A stretch of 45,851 nucleotides of DNA, from assembly GCA_018894615.1 (NCBI GenBank), contig JAHIPL010000037.1:1-45851 (forward strand), given 5' to 3'. The position numbers and the translations under genes were made by a program. The DNA comes from Acidobacteriota bacterium. Lineage in GTDB: Bacteria; Acidobacteriota; Aminicenantia; Aminicenantales; Aminicenantaceae. The notes below the pieces were generated by a model that worked only from the letters and a program-made list of their open reading frames with translations, ran no database searches and was not told where the DNA came from. Below are positions 17,710 through 26,152 of the stretch, piece after piece (the first letter of the stretch is position 1; each line of letters starts with the position of its first letter).

Positions 17710-17748
17710 GAAAATTTGGATGAATTATCAATTATTACATGAAAAGTG

Positions 17749-17795
17749 AAAAAACGACCGCCTTTTCCTCCGGAACGAAGAAAAAGGAGGACGGT
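17749..17795 (-). terminator. Rho-independent terminator after the barrel-protein operon
   Basis: On the minus strand the stop codon at 17799 is followed by a G+C-rich hairpin bounded by ACCG and CGGT (17757-17795, containing TCCTCC/GGAGGA complementarity) and then TTTTTT (17749-17754). The stem is imperfect and can fold in more than one register. Confidence 0.6.
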
Positions 17796-17798
17796 GTT

Positions 17799-20765
17799 TT
17801 AGAAATCGAACCCGATCCAGAATTTTGTCTTGAATTTTCCGATGGCGTTGAAATCCCAGGGCATGGAAATATCCTGAAATTCCAGCTCTTTTACAAATTC
17901 CAGGTGGATCGGGATGCCTAGAAAAAAGAATTGAAAGCCGAAACCGTAGGAACCTGTGGCATCGGACGCCATTACTTCGGGAAACAAAGAGCTCTCCGTG
18001 AAGTCGTATCGATAGAGCTTCGCCGGCAGCCCCTTGATTTTGGCCCTCGACACATCGAAAAAGAAAGCGCCGCGGACGGGGCCGAAGTTGCCGATGGCGG
18101 TGGAGAGGGAGCTGAGGATGGGGAACCGGAATTCCAGGTTGGCATACCACCCTTCGTTTCCGATGATGTTGTAATAATAGGAGGATCGAACCTGGTTGTT
18201 CCCTCCCCAGTAAAAAATGAACGGCTGTTTCCCGCGGCTGAGAAATCCGTTGAATCGGAAGGCGAAAAGGGCGTCAGCCCCGAGATAGAGATACTGCCTG
18301 AAGTCTATATCCGCCGTGGTGTTTGTGATGAAGCTGTTGACGACCGGAACGGCCTGGGCAATGGAAAAACGGAACGTGTTTCCTTTCATGGGACCGTAGT
18401 AATTGAAGCGGGTGGTTTCCCCTGTCAGTCCCACGGACGCGTTGAGAACGTTTCCGGAAATGAAATAAGTAAAGGCGTTTCCGGCGTTCCTTATCGTCGA
18501 GGTGTTGAAAGAGGGATCGAAGAAGTCTTCATCATAGCGGGTGAAGGAGAGGATCCCTTCGGCACGATAATAGCGGTTAAATGGGTAGTAGGCCGCAACG
18601 GTGGCGCCCGAGATGGATCTGACGGCCATAGCGTCCCGGTAGGTGGCCAGATTGTAGAGGTAGGGATCCGTGTAATAATAGGGGGCGTAGTAATAGATGC
18701 TGTAGGAGTAAGCCTGCGCCATGAACTGGAGCCTGTTCGTCTGGTTGATGTAAGAGAAGTAATAGGAGCGGAAGTTCCGCACCTGGTAGGCGGTCAGGTT
18801 GAAAATGTGATTTCCCATGATGTCGGAAAAAGTGAGAGACGAACCTCCCCAGAGCGATCCGTCGGTTGAAACGATGGTGTCGATGGGCGGCCGCGCCATC
18901 AGGTGGAGCTTGCCCATGCCTTTGTAGGCCTTGATTTCATTCTTGTTGATGTCGACGTGGACGATGGGGTCGAACCTTTCGAACTGCTCCCCCTGCTCCA
19001 TCTCGGCAAAGGTGATTGTTTTTTCGGTCTCGCCCTCCAGTTCGGAACAGAATATCTGATAAGCGCCCTTGTTGAAGGATGAGAAGACGAGTTTTTTAGG
19101 ATTGTTCGCCACCGGGGTCGGGTAAAAATTTCCCGTCCGAACATCGGTGTAGCGCTTCAGCTCTCCCGTCTCCCGGTTGACGGAGTAGATGTTGTAGGCA
19201 TCGCGCTGGTTCCCGACAAAATAGACCTCTTTGTCATCCATGGAAAACGCGGGCGTGATGGTGTTGCCCCGGCCAAAGGTGAGCTGGGTTTTCTTTTTGA
19301 AATCATTGATGGGAGAAATGAACAGTTTGTCATTGACGTCCATTTTAATGGAATAGGCCACATATTCGCCGTCATTGGACACAGAGGGGCCCTTTTCGAA
19401 CAGCTCATCGTTAGTCAGGTTGATGACTTTTTCTGTTTCCAGGTTGAGCTTGAAAATGTCGTGAAACCCGGTTTCGAATCCGGTGAACAGCATTTCCTTG
19501 CCGTTCGGAAGAAAATGGGGGGCTCCCGGCGAATCGATATCGATGGAAACACTCCGGTCGGTTTTTCCTGTCAGCGCATTGACAAGAAACAGCTTGTATT
19601 TTCTTCCCGCGCGGGCGAAAAAGGCGATGGTGTCGCCATCGGGTGACCAGGCGAGGTGTTTTCCCCTTGTAGGGTCGACCTCGAACCGGATGTTTTCGTA
19701 TTTGAGAGAGTAGCCGCGGGTGATGTTCTTGATCACTTTACCGGTTTTGGTTGAGATAAGGACGACATCAAAATCCTGCTCCCCGTAATTCACGGTGAGG
19801 GTGGCCACCAGCTCTCCGGATGGCGAAACGGCGTGGGAGAAGGAAAAGTAGTACTGGTTGAGGGGAAATTCGGGGCCGATCACCAGGCTGTAGTCTTCAG
19901 GGTTCTCGCGCATCAGAAATGTTTTGTGCTTTTGGCGCATGTATTTTTTGAATTCGTGTCCGAACTGTTTCGGCTCCATGCCGAAGGCTTTCTTGATCGG
20001 ATTTTCGCTCCGAAGGAGAGATGAGTTCTTCATGGAATGCCAGAATTCCCGCACCGCATTTTTCCCATAGCGTTCTTCGATGAATTCGAACATGGCGTGT
20101 CCAAAATCGTATCCGGCCGGACGCGGCAAAGGATAGCGGGAAACCAGGGCCCCCCTTTCCGACAGGTCGGGAATCCGGTCGTTGACAACGGCGTCCCGGA
20201 CGATCAGGGAAGACCAATCCGACCAGGAGTCCGTGTTGTAATCGGCGAACCCTTCAATGATCCAGGACGGGGGCTGGCCGAGGGCATAGAGGGCCATTCC
20301 CGGGCCTCCGTAAAGGATATCGTATTGAAAAATGTGGGTGAGCTCATGTTCGACCAAGTCCTGAAGTTCGTCGTTGGCCATGTCGCCGCGGACGAGAAAG
20401 CGGTAGAGGATGGGCTCGGCCAACCCGAGGACGCTTTCCCCGACCGAAGTAAGGTTGTTCTGCTCAAACTCCGTGTAGTTGCTGAAATAGAGAACGGGGA
20501 TGACGACGGAGACCTGATGCTTGAGCTCCTGGCTGATCCGCTTGTAGGCGCTTTCCGCGAAGTTCGCTATTCTCTGCAGGACGGCGATGTCCTCTTCATA
20601 GTAATAGATGTCAAAGTGATCGGTTCGATAATGCTTCCACTCGAACGGATCGTAATTCACCTTGTTTTTTCCGTAGTATGGAAAATAATTAATCTGAGCG
20701 GAACACAGTCCCGCCAGGAGGAAAACCATCGCGGCTGCGGTGAGGGCTCTGGTCATCTTGTTCAT
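17799..20765 (-). CDS. large exported protein: gluzincin-type peptidase domain, TolB-like propeller and BamA/Omp85-like C-terminal barrel
   Basis: A 988-residue protein with a Sec signal peptide (1-23, cleavage after CSA). Residues about 40-300 look like a peptidase-MA zinc metalloprotease: HELTH (140-144) with Glu171 in WIIEGFADY as third ligand. Residues about 310-640 form a TolB/WD40-like propeller of PD40-type repeats (HLAWSPDGDTIAFFA, SVSNDGEYVAYSI, FSMDDKEVYFVGN). From about 670 the sequence is aromatic amphipathic strands ending in a terminal Phe, as in outer-membrane barrels; GGNNQVRSSYYY (854-865) followed by NLEFRFPI resembles the Omp85 VRGF region with Gly replaced by Ser. It is last in an operon with two lipoproteins. 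GAGGAG precedes the ATG. Function unknown; outer-membrane proteolysis or assembly is a guess. Confidence 0.85.
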   Translation of the reverse strand: MNKMTRALTAAAMVFLLAGLCSAQINYFPYYGKNKVNYDPFEWKHYRTDHFDIYYYEEDIAVLQRIANFAESAYKRISQELKHQVSVVIPVLYFSNYTEFEQNNLTSVGESVLGLAEPILYRFLVRGDMANDELQDLVEHELTHIFQYDILYGGPGMALYALGQPPSWIIEGFADYNTDSWSDWSSLIVRDAVVNDRIPDLSERGALVSRYPLPRPAGYDFGHAMFEFIEERYGKNAVREFWHSMKNSSLLRSENPIKKAFGMEPKQFGHEFKKYMRQKHKTFLMRENPEDYSLVIGPEFPLNQYYFSFSHAVSPSGELVATLTVNYGEQDFDVVLISTKTGKVIKNITRGYSLKYENIRFEVDPTRGKHLAWSPDGDTIAFFARAGRKYKLFLVNALTGKTDRSVSIDIDSPGAPHFLPNGKEMLFTGFETGFHDIFKLNLETEKVINLTNDELFEKGPSVSNDGEYVAYSIKMDVNDKLFISPINDFKKKTQLTFGRGNTITPAFSMDDKEVYFVGNQRDAYNIYSVNRETGELKRYTDVRTGNFYPTPVANNPKKLVFSSFNKGAYQIFCSELEGETEKTITFAEMEQGEQFERFDPIVHVDINKNEIKAYKGMGKLHLMARPPIDTIVSTDGSLWGGSSLTFSDIMGNHIFNLTAYQVRNFRSYYFSYINQTNRLQFMAQAYSYSIYYYAPYYYTDPYLYNLATYRDAMAVRSISGATVAAYYPFNRYYRAEGILSFTRYDEDFFDPSFNTSTIRNAGNAFTYFISGNVLNASVGLTGETTRFNYYGPMKGNTFRFSIAQAVPVVNSFITNTTADIDFRQYLYLGADALFAFRFNGFLSRGKQPFIFYWGGNNQVRSSYYYNIIGNEGWYANLEFRFPILSSLSTAIGNFGPVRGAFFFDVSRAKIKGLPAKLYRYDFTESSLFPEVMASDATGSYGFGFQFFFLGIPIHLEFVKELEFQDISMPWDFNAIGKFKTKFWIGFDF

Positions 20766-20785
20766 TTTGACTCCTCTTTCTGTTT

Positions 20786-21439
20786 CTATTTAATAAGGTA
20801 TCTCTGCTGAACCCTATCCCCGCCCTTGATTTCGAGGAACAGCTTATCCCTCACCCGCTGAATCAGCTCGAAAAAAGCGAAATAGGCGGTCTGGTTGGGG
20901 TTTTTATCCGTTTTTGTTTCCTTGAACTTGCGGTCATAAATCGGTTGCCCTGTTTCCCCGTCGATCAGATACAGATGAATATTCAGGATGTAGAAGCGCC
21001 GTTCGGATAGGCGAGACTCTGATGGAAAAGGGTCTTCGAATCGCTGTTTGTCCGTTCCGATCAAGGCTTTTCTGACTTCCGACACATACTCGACGCTTCC
21101 TGTCAGGATCAGCCCCGGCGCGTCGTCCTTGAGCCCCCGCTTCCAGAATTCCGGCTCTTTGAACCTGTCTTCTTTTTCCGGGGCCTTAAAATCCGTGCTG
21201 ACGGTTTTTTTGATCTTTTTCTCGATTTCAAACGTGAAATAGTCGAGGAGTTCATGGTTGATATCGAATTCTTCCACCGCCTTGATTATAAGGAAATCCG
21301 GAAGATACACGGTTGTGTACTTTCCAATATCGACGGATGTCTCTCCGGGGATTTCAAGCCGCATTTTGTAAGACTCCATGCTGGTACAGGAAAAAAAAGC
21401 GAGAGAAACGAGGAGAAGGAGAGCGCTACTTTTTTTCAT
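20786..21439 (-). CDS. putative lipoprotein of unknown function
   Basis: A 217-residue protein with a hydrophobic signal (MKKSSALLLLVSLAFFSC) ending in a likely lipidated Cys18. The rest is soluble and charged, with segments such as TTVYLPDFLIIKAVEEFDINHELLDYF and a GLILTGSVEYVSEVRKAL strand region followed by DGETGQPIYDRKFKE, resembling proteins of the DUF/CsgG-like lipoprotein type in which a computed signal is compared across strands; I cannot name the family. AGGAAG supports the ATG at 21439. It overlaps the upstream TPR gene by 14 bases and lies 20 bases before the peptidase/barrel gene, so the three are probably co-transcribed and co-functional. Confidence 0.7.
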   Translation of the reverse strand: MKKSSALLLLVSLAFFSCTSMESYKMRLEIPGETSVDIGKYTTVYLPDFLIIKAVEEFDINHELLDYFTFEIEKKIKKTVSTDFKAPEKEDRFKEPEFWKRGLKDDAPGLILTGSVEYVSEVRKALIGTDKQRFEDPFPSESRLSERRFYILNIHLYLIDGETGQPIYDRKFKETKTDKNPNQTAYFAFFELIQRVRDKLFLEIKGGDRVQQRYLIK

Positions 21440-21785
21440 TGGTTTCTTCCTGTTTGTCTTCGGCTCGTTTTTTAAAATGATCGTAGTTTGATTGAATGTA
21501 CCGGTTTTTCGGCGCAAGCTCGGATGCGATCTTGTATTCGATCTCCGCCTCTTTCATCATGCCCTTTTTTTCAAAGGCGACGGCCAGGTTATTGTGGGCG
21601 GCGGCGTTGTCCGGATCGGTGGAAAGAGCCTTTTTCCAGCGGAAAATCGCCTCCTCCCAGAGATCGGCTTGGGCGGCGCTGATACCGAACTGAACCTGAT
21701 TGACACGGAATCCGCCGGCGCAGGCCGAGGCGAGAACAATCAGGAGGACGGCAGAAACCGGACGCAAAAAAATTTTACCTTTCAT
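21426..21785 (-). CDS. small TPR-repeat lipoprotein
   Basis: A 119-residue protein with a signal sequence ending in VLASAC (lipidated Cys22 expected) and at least two tetratricopeptide repeats: DLWEEAIFRWKKALSTDPDN and AAAHNNLAVAFEKKGMMKEA, then EIEYKIASELAPKNRYIQ. The C-terminus is a charged helix. TPR lipoproteins often act as adaptors in outer-membrane machines, such as BamD-like and PilF-like proteins. It is first in the operon leading to the peptidase/propeller/barrel protein. AAGGAAG lies upstream of the ATG. Confidence 0.8.
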   Translation of the reverse strand: MKGKIFLRPVSAVLLIVLASACAGGFRVNQVQFGISAAQADLWEEAIFRWKKALSTDPDNAAAHNNLAVAFEKKGMMKEAEIEYKIASELAPKNRYIQSNYDHFKKRAEDKQEETNEKK

Positions 21786-22131
21786 GGTGCTTTACTTCCT
21801 TTTTTCTTCTTATGTCATTCCGCCTTGTTTTTAAGAGCGGAACAAAATGAGTGACGGTTATAGATTGCAATATTCGTACCATTGTTTAAAGGGAATCGCT
21901 CTTCTTTTTTTTCAAAAAATGCCCTCTTGTGTAGACACATGTCACATACGATTATACCGCACCGGGCGTTTAGCGCTGTCATTTTTCGAAGAAGGCCCTG
22001 TTGTCCGGCTTTTCTTCTTCTCTATTTTAGCAGACAACACCGGCACTGAATATATTCCAACGGATTTGATCTTGGATTTTTTGTGGAAATATGCTATAAA
22101 TGACGTTTCGAAGCCAGAAAAGAGAAGAACA
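21786..22131. other. divergent intergenic region between the TPR lipoprotein gene and rpmB
   Basis: 346 bases without a convincing gene. An open frame runs in from 21847 toward rpmB but has no start signal or family resemblance before the rpmB ATG. The rpmB promoter is at 22072-22100. For the minus-strand operon, a TATAAT (complement of 21951-21956) exists, but the nearest -35-like ATGACA is 20 bases away, so its promoter is unresolved. Confidence 0.5.
22072..22100 (+). promoter_or_regulatory. extended -10 promoter of rpmB
   Basis: TTGGAT (22072-22077), 17-base spacer, TGC, then TATAAA (22095-22100). The predicted transcript begins about 25 bases before the rpmB start codon. Confidence 0.55.
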
Positions 22132-22323
22132 ATGCCAAAATTATGTGAAATATGCGGAAAAGGGCCTCAGTTTGGAAATAGCGTGAGCCATTCGCACAAA
22201 GCCTCAAAAAAGAAATGGAGCCCGAACCTTCAAAGAGTGAAGGCGCAGACCAAGGCCGGGGTCCGGCACATTTGGGTCTGCACCCGGTGTCTCCGCTCCG
22301 ACAAGGTCATCAAATCTACCTGA
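22132..22323 (+). CDS. rpmB: 50S ribosomal protein L28, zinc-binding form
   Basis: A 63-residue ribosomal protein beginning MPKLCEICGKGPQFGNSVSHS and containing SPNLQRVKA and WVCTRCLRS. The CxxC pairs at Cys5/Cys8 and near the C-terminus (CTRC) mark the zinc-containing form of L28. The ATG at 22132 begins the canonical L28 N-terminus and is preferred to a much longer open frame upstream. It is a single-gene unit with its own promoter and converges with rel. Confidence 0.95.
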   Translation: MPKLCEICGKGPQFGNSVSHSHKASKKKWSPNLQRVKAQTKAGVRHIWVCTRCLRSDKVIKST

Positions 22324-22386
22324 CCGGCTTATAAAACCTCCCGCTTCCCATAAAAAAAACAGGCCTGAATTCCTGGCGGATCCGGG

Positions 22387-24540
22387 CTAGAGCCGCTCCA
22401 CGGATGTGATCTCCTTGATCTGCAGCAGCCTGCTGATGATCGATTGAAGATGACCGATATTTTTAATCTCGAGGATGAGCCGGATCTGTCCCTCCTGATC
22501 GGTAAATGTCTCAACATTGGCTTTGATGATATTGCCTCCCAATTCCGCGATAACCGCCGTTACCTTGGCCAGAAGGCCGGGATAATTTTTTCCCCGCATG
22601 AGAAGCTTCCCCCGGAAGTGCCCCTTGAGAGATTGATCCCAGGTCATATCGAAAAGACGGTGCCGGTCGAGCGGCCCGTTCCGGATGTAGCGGCATCGCT
22701 GGGCGTGAATGGTAATTCCCTTTCCGCCGGTCATGTACCCGACAATAGGCTCTCCTTTGATCGGGGAACAGCACTTCCCCAGCTTCATGTTCCCTTTCTC
22801 GGATGCGAGTTTTATCTGTCCGCTCTTGGATTTTTGGGCGACCGAGGAGACGACTTTTTCAAGAAGGGGTTTGCCTCTGGAAACGGATTCTCCGGAGGAA
22901 AATATTTTGTCGAGACGCTTGTTCGTCAAGTCGATTTTTCCGCTTCCCAGAAACCCGAACAAATCATCCATTCCTTGAAGAGGGGCGTTTGTGAGGCGCG
23001 AAATTTTGCTGAGGAGGGCCGGTATTTTCTGGCGGGGAATGGCTTGCCCGCGGCTGGATAATGCCTCTTTCCAGATCTGTTTTCCGATGGTGACATCCCT
23101 GCTTTTTCTCTGCTGGTTAAGCCAGCGGGTGATGTGGTGTCTGGCCCTGGAAGTGAAGGCGATATTGAGCCACGTGCGTTCCGTGTGTATATCGGCCGTC
23201 GTAAGAATTTCGACGATATCTCCGGTTTTTAGAATTGTTTTTAGCGAGGCATGCCTGTTGTTGATTTTTGCTCCCGACGCATGCAGGCCGATTTCGGTAT
23301 GGATGCAGTATGCAAAATCGAGAGCGGAAGCGCCGAGCGGAAGCGTGATCACCTGGCCCTTTGGAGTGAACACGTAAATTTCTTCCGGGATTAGATCGGT
23401 TTTGAGCGACTGAAGAAATTCCCGAGGATTTTTCTGCTCCTTATACAAATCCACCAGCTCTCTCAGCCAGATGATCCGCTGGTCCTCCTTAAGAATCGCC
23501 TGCTGATCGGCCTCTTTGTACTTCCAGTGCGCGGCGATCCCGTTTTCCGCAAGGTCATGCATGTCCCTTGTCCGAATCTGAATTTCGAACATTTTTTTCT
23601 GCTCGGTGATGATGGTGGTATGAAGCGCCTGGTAGAGGTTGGGCTTCGGCATGGCGATGAAGTCACGGAACCGGTGGGGAAGATGAGGCCATTTCTGATG
23701 AATCATGCCCAGCGCGGCATAGCAGTTTTTAACGGAATCGGTGATGAGGCGGAGCGCCATAAGATCATACACCTGTGTGAACTCGATTTTCTGTCGCTGG
23801 AGTTTTTTGTAGATGCTGTAAGGCCTTTTGATGCGGAAGGAAATTTCGGCCGGGATGTTGTTGTCTTTCATTTCCCGGGCGATGGCCCTTTTGATTTTTT
23901 TTAAGTCGACGTCCGATTCCTTTCGTTTCGGCTGGACAAACGATTCAATCTTTTCGTAATAATCGGAATCGACGTACTGAAAGGCGAGATCTTCCAACTC
24001 CGCTTTGATGCGCCCCATTCCCAGGCGATTGGCGATGGGCGCATAGATGTCAAGGGTTTCCTTGGCGATCTTTTTCTGCTTGCTCTGGGGAAGGGATTTA
24101 AGGGTTTGAAGGTTGTGAATCCTGTCTGCCAGTTTGATAAAGATAACCCGGAGATCGTCGGTCATGGCGATAATGATTTTTCGAACACTTTCAGCCTGGC
24201 GGGTTTCGGGAGAGCTTTCCTGAACACGGCTGAGCTTGGTCACCCCTTCGACCAGATGGGCAACCTCCTTTCCGAATGCCTTTTGCAATTCCGGCGCGGT
24301 GACGCGGGTGTCCTCCAGCACATCGTGCAGGAGGCCGGCAGCGATTGTTGTTTTATCCATCCCCATGTCGGCCAGCATGTTGGCTACTTCCAGCGAATGG
24401 CTGAGATAGGGCTCTCCGGACCGTCGAACCTGTCCCTGATGCGCCTGCGCGGCAAAGACATAGGCCTTCTTGAGAAGATTGATTTCGCTTTCGGAAAAGG
24501 AGCCGGAGGCCTTATCCAGAATGTCGTCGATCCGGATCAT
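22387..24540 (-). CDS. rel: bifunctional (p)ppGpp synthetase/hydrolase (RelA/SpoT family)
   Basis: A 717-residue stringent-response enzyme that makes and degrades (p)ppGpp. Domains in order: HD hydrolase with SGEPYLSHSLEVA, LLHDVLEDT (His72-Asp73) and KLADRIHNLQTL, all intact; synthetase with RIKRPYSIYKK, YDLMALRLI and HRFRDFIAMPKPNLYQALHTT (an RFRD form of the RxKD motif typical of bifunctional enzymes); TGS domain (IYVFTPKGQVITLPLGAS); zinc-finger/helical region with KLGKCCSPIKGEPIVGYMT; C-terminal ACT domain. The ATG at 24540 overlaps the gmhB stop as ATGA. It is the last gene of a minus-strand operon with LPS core genes. Confidence 0.96.
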   Translation of the reverse strand: MIRIDDILDKASGSFSESEINLLKKAYVFAAQAHQGQVRRSGEPYLSHSLEVANMLADMGMDKTTIAAGLLHDVLEDTRVTAPELQKAFGKEVAHLVEGVTKLSRVQESSPETRQAESVRKIIIAMTDDLRVIFIKLADRIHNLQTLKSLPQSKQKKIAKETLDIYAPIANRLGMGRIKAELEDLAFQYVDSDYYEKIESFVQPKRKESDVDLKKIKRAIAREMKDNNIPAEISFRIKRPYSIYKKLQRQKIEFTQVYDLMALRLITDSVKNCYAALGMIHQKWPHLPHRFRDFIAMPKPNLYQALHTTIITEQKKMFEIQIRTRDMHDLAENGIAAHWKYKEADQQAILKEDQRIIWLRELVDLYKEQKNPREFLQSLKTDLIPEEIYVFTPKGQVITLPLGASALDFAYCIHTEIGLHASGAKINNRHASLKTILKTGDIVEILTTADIHTERTWLNIAFTSRARHHITRWLNQQRKSRDVTIGKQIWKEALSSRGQAIPRQKIPALLSKISRLTNAPLQGMDDLFGFLGSGKIDLTNKRLDKIFSSGESVSRGKPLLEKVVSSVAQKSKSGQIKLASEKGNMKLGKCCSPIKGEPIVGYMTGGKGITIHAQRCRYIRNGPLDRHRLFDMTWDQSLKGHFRGKLLMRGKNYPGLLAKVTAVIAELGGNIIKANVETFTDQEGQIRLILEIKNIGHLQSIISRLLQIKEITSVERL

Positions 24541-25148
24541 TTTTCCTGTCCGCTCTTCGTTCCCCGGTCCCGGTGAATTCCTTCCCGATCCAGAATCCAA
24601 AAGACAGCCTGAAGAAGGGTCTCGGCCGCAAAAGCCGGCCGGCGGCCGCTGTTCAGCAGTTCCTGTTCGGCCTGGTGTCCGTATCCCGTGCGCACGAGAA
24701 CCGGGGTCGCTCCCATGTTGAGGCCGAAGAGAATGTCGCTCGTTTTATCTCCGATCATATAGGACCGGGAGAGATCGATGTTGAGATCCGCGGCGGCCGC
24801 CAAACCCATGGCCGGAAGCGGCTTTCGGCAGGGGCATTCTTTTTTATAACGAGTATCGAGAGAAGAAGGAGAATGAGGACAGGCGTAGATCGCATCGATG
24901 CGGGCGCCTTTCAGATGGAAATCCGCTTTCATCTGGTCATGAAGCAGGGAGAGCCGCTCTTCGCTGATCAGCCCCCGGGCGATGCCGGACTGGTTCGTGA
25001 CGATGACGGCCAAAAAATGGGCCCGGTTAAGGAGGCGGACGGCCTCATAGCCGAACGGATAGACGTGAACGGATTCAAATGAGTCGGGGTAACCGACATC
25101 TCTGTTGAGGGTCCCGTCTCTGTCAAGGAAGACCGCCTTCTTTTTCAT
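24537..25148 (-). CDS. gmhB: D-glycero-beta-D-manno-heptose-1,7-bisphosphate 7-phosphatase
   Basis: HAD-superfamily phosphatase of ADP-heptose synthesis for the LPS inner core. The 203-residue protein has the nucleophile motif FLDRDGTLN near the N-terminus, VTNQSGIARG, a zinc-binding CPHSP...CPCRKP loop typical of GmhB, and MIGDKTSDILFG (motif IV). The ATG at 25148 overlaps the waaF stop as ATGA; a longer in-frame start inside waaF is not needed. A histidinol-phosphate phosphatase role is possible for this fold, but the heptosyltransferase next door favours the heptose pathway. Confidence 0.9.
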   Translation of the reverse strand: MKKKAVFLDRDGTLNRDVGYPDSFESVHVYPFGYEAVRLLNRAHFLAVIVTNQSGIARGLISEERLSLLHDQMKADFHLKGARIDAIYACPHSPSSLDTRYKKECPCRKPLPAMGLAAAADLNIDLSRSYMIGDKTSDILFGLNMGATPVLVRTGYGHQAEQELLNSGRRPAFAAETLLQAVFWILDREGIHRDRGTKSGQEK

Positions 25149-26152
25149 GGAAGGAACGTCCGCCCGATGGAATAGACATCCTCCGCCGTTATGTCGTTCA
25201 TGCACCGGTGGTCATAAGGACAGGTCCGGTAAAGGCAGGGACCACAGGGCGCCTGCTTTTTTACGACGGCCGAAGGCTGCTGAAACGGGCCGGTTCGGCG
25301 CTCATCGGTCGGGCCGAAAATGGAAACGACGGGAGTTCCTACGGCATTGGCAAGATGCATCGGCCCCGAATCATTTGAAATAAAAAGACGGCAGAGCTTG
25401 ATGAGTGCGGCCAGCTGCGGCAGGTTCGTTTCTCCGGCCAGATTGACGGCCATTCGGGGGAGCGAGCGGACGATTTCTTCGGCCGGCTCTTTTTCCCGCG
25501 AAGATCCGACGATGCAGATCCGGGCGTCGTCCCTCTCCTGAAAAAGGCGGCCCAGTTCGGAAAATTTACTGTTCGGCCACTGTTTTGTCATCCCGTAAAA
25601 TGCGCCGGGGCTCAGGGCGACGAGCGGCCCGTCTCTGTCGACACCCCTCCTTTTCAGGATTTCGTCTGCGTCCGCCCTGTCCGAATCCGGCACGTCCAGA
25701 AACACCCTGGATTCGCCGACGGGAAAAGAGAGCCGGGACAACAGATGAAGGTACTCGTTGACCTGATGAAGAGGAGGGAGAAAACCGGGCGGCCTGACAC
25801 CACGGGACAGGAGGACGAATCGACCATCCCGGTTATATCCGCAGCGTTCCGGCGTCCGCGCTCTGAAAAAGGGGAGCACCGACCTGAATGAATTTGTCAG
25901 AAAAAGAACGGAATCGAATCCGATCTCCCTGATTCGCACCGTTGTGGCGACCTGCTCCCGCGCTGAGTTTGTCGAGGGGGTGAAAAGACAATGCGCGGCA
26001 AAATTTTGCCGCCGGTAGAGGTCCAGAATCCAATCCGGTCCGGCGAGCCAGAGCTCATCTCCCTGAAAAGAACGATGGAGACATCGGATGGAGGGCAGGG
26101 CCATAACCGCATCTCCAAGCCAGTTCGGGACGCGGATACAAATTTTTTTCAT
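25145..26152 (-). CDS. waaF: lipopolysaccharide heptosyltransferase II-type glycosyltransferase (GT9)
   Basis: A 335-residue family-9 glycosyltransferase that adds heptose from ADP-heptose to the LPS inner core. The N-terminus ICIRVPNWLGDAVMALPS is the WaaF-type acceptor-side motif. Further GT9 landmarks are LSPGAFYGMTKQWPNSKFSEL and FISNDSGPMHLANAVGTPVVSIFGPTDE (read in two halves) near the donor site. The C-terminus has Cys-rich CGPCLYRTCPYDHRCM, as in many bacterial GT9 enzymes. It overlaps fmdB upstream (ATGA) and gmhB downstream (ATGA), so the four genes form a tight operon. Confidence 0.9.
   Translation of the reverse strand: MKKICIRVPNWLGDAVMALPSIRCLHRSFQGDELWLAGPDWILDLYRRQNFAAHCLFTPSTNSAREQVATTVRIREIGFDSVLFLTNSFRSVLPFFRARTPERCGYNRDGRFVLLSRGVRPPGFLPPLHQVNEYLHLLSRLSFPVGESRVFLDVPDSDRADADEILKRRGVDRDGPLVALSPGAFYGMTKQWPNSKFSELGRLFQERDDARICIVGSSREKEPAEEIVRSLPRMAVNLAGETNLPQLAALIKLCRLFISNDSGPMHLANAVGTPVVSIFGPTDERRTGPFQQPSAVVKKQAPCGPCLYRTCPYDHRCMNDITAEDVYSIGRTFLP

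Larger units (their letters stand above)
17599..17748. other. candidate chromosomal replication origin (oriC) upstream of dnaA
   Basis: The 200 bases between dnaA and the barrel-protein gene hold three DnaA-box-like sites (17610-17639), the probable dnaA promoter (17681-17709) and an AT-rich patch with ATTATCAATTATTACAT (17723-17739) that could be the unwinding element. Position next to dnaA-dnaN is where most bacterial origins lie. Only three boxes are seen, so the full origin may extend elsewhere; strand-skew analysis of the chromosome would decide. Confidence 0.45.

Noticed and set aside
21847-22131. In-frame extension of rpmB to a 158-codon protein
   Set aside because: The standard L28 N-terminus starts at the ATG at 22132 and a promoter sits inside the supposed extension.
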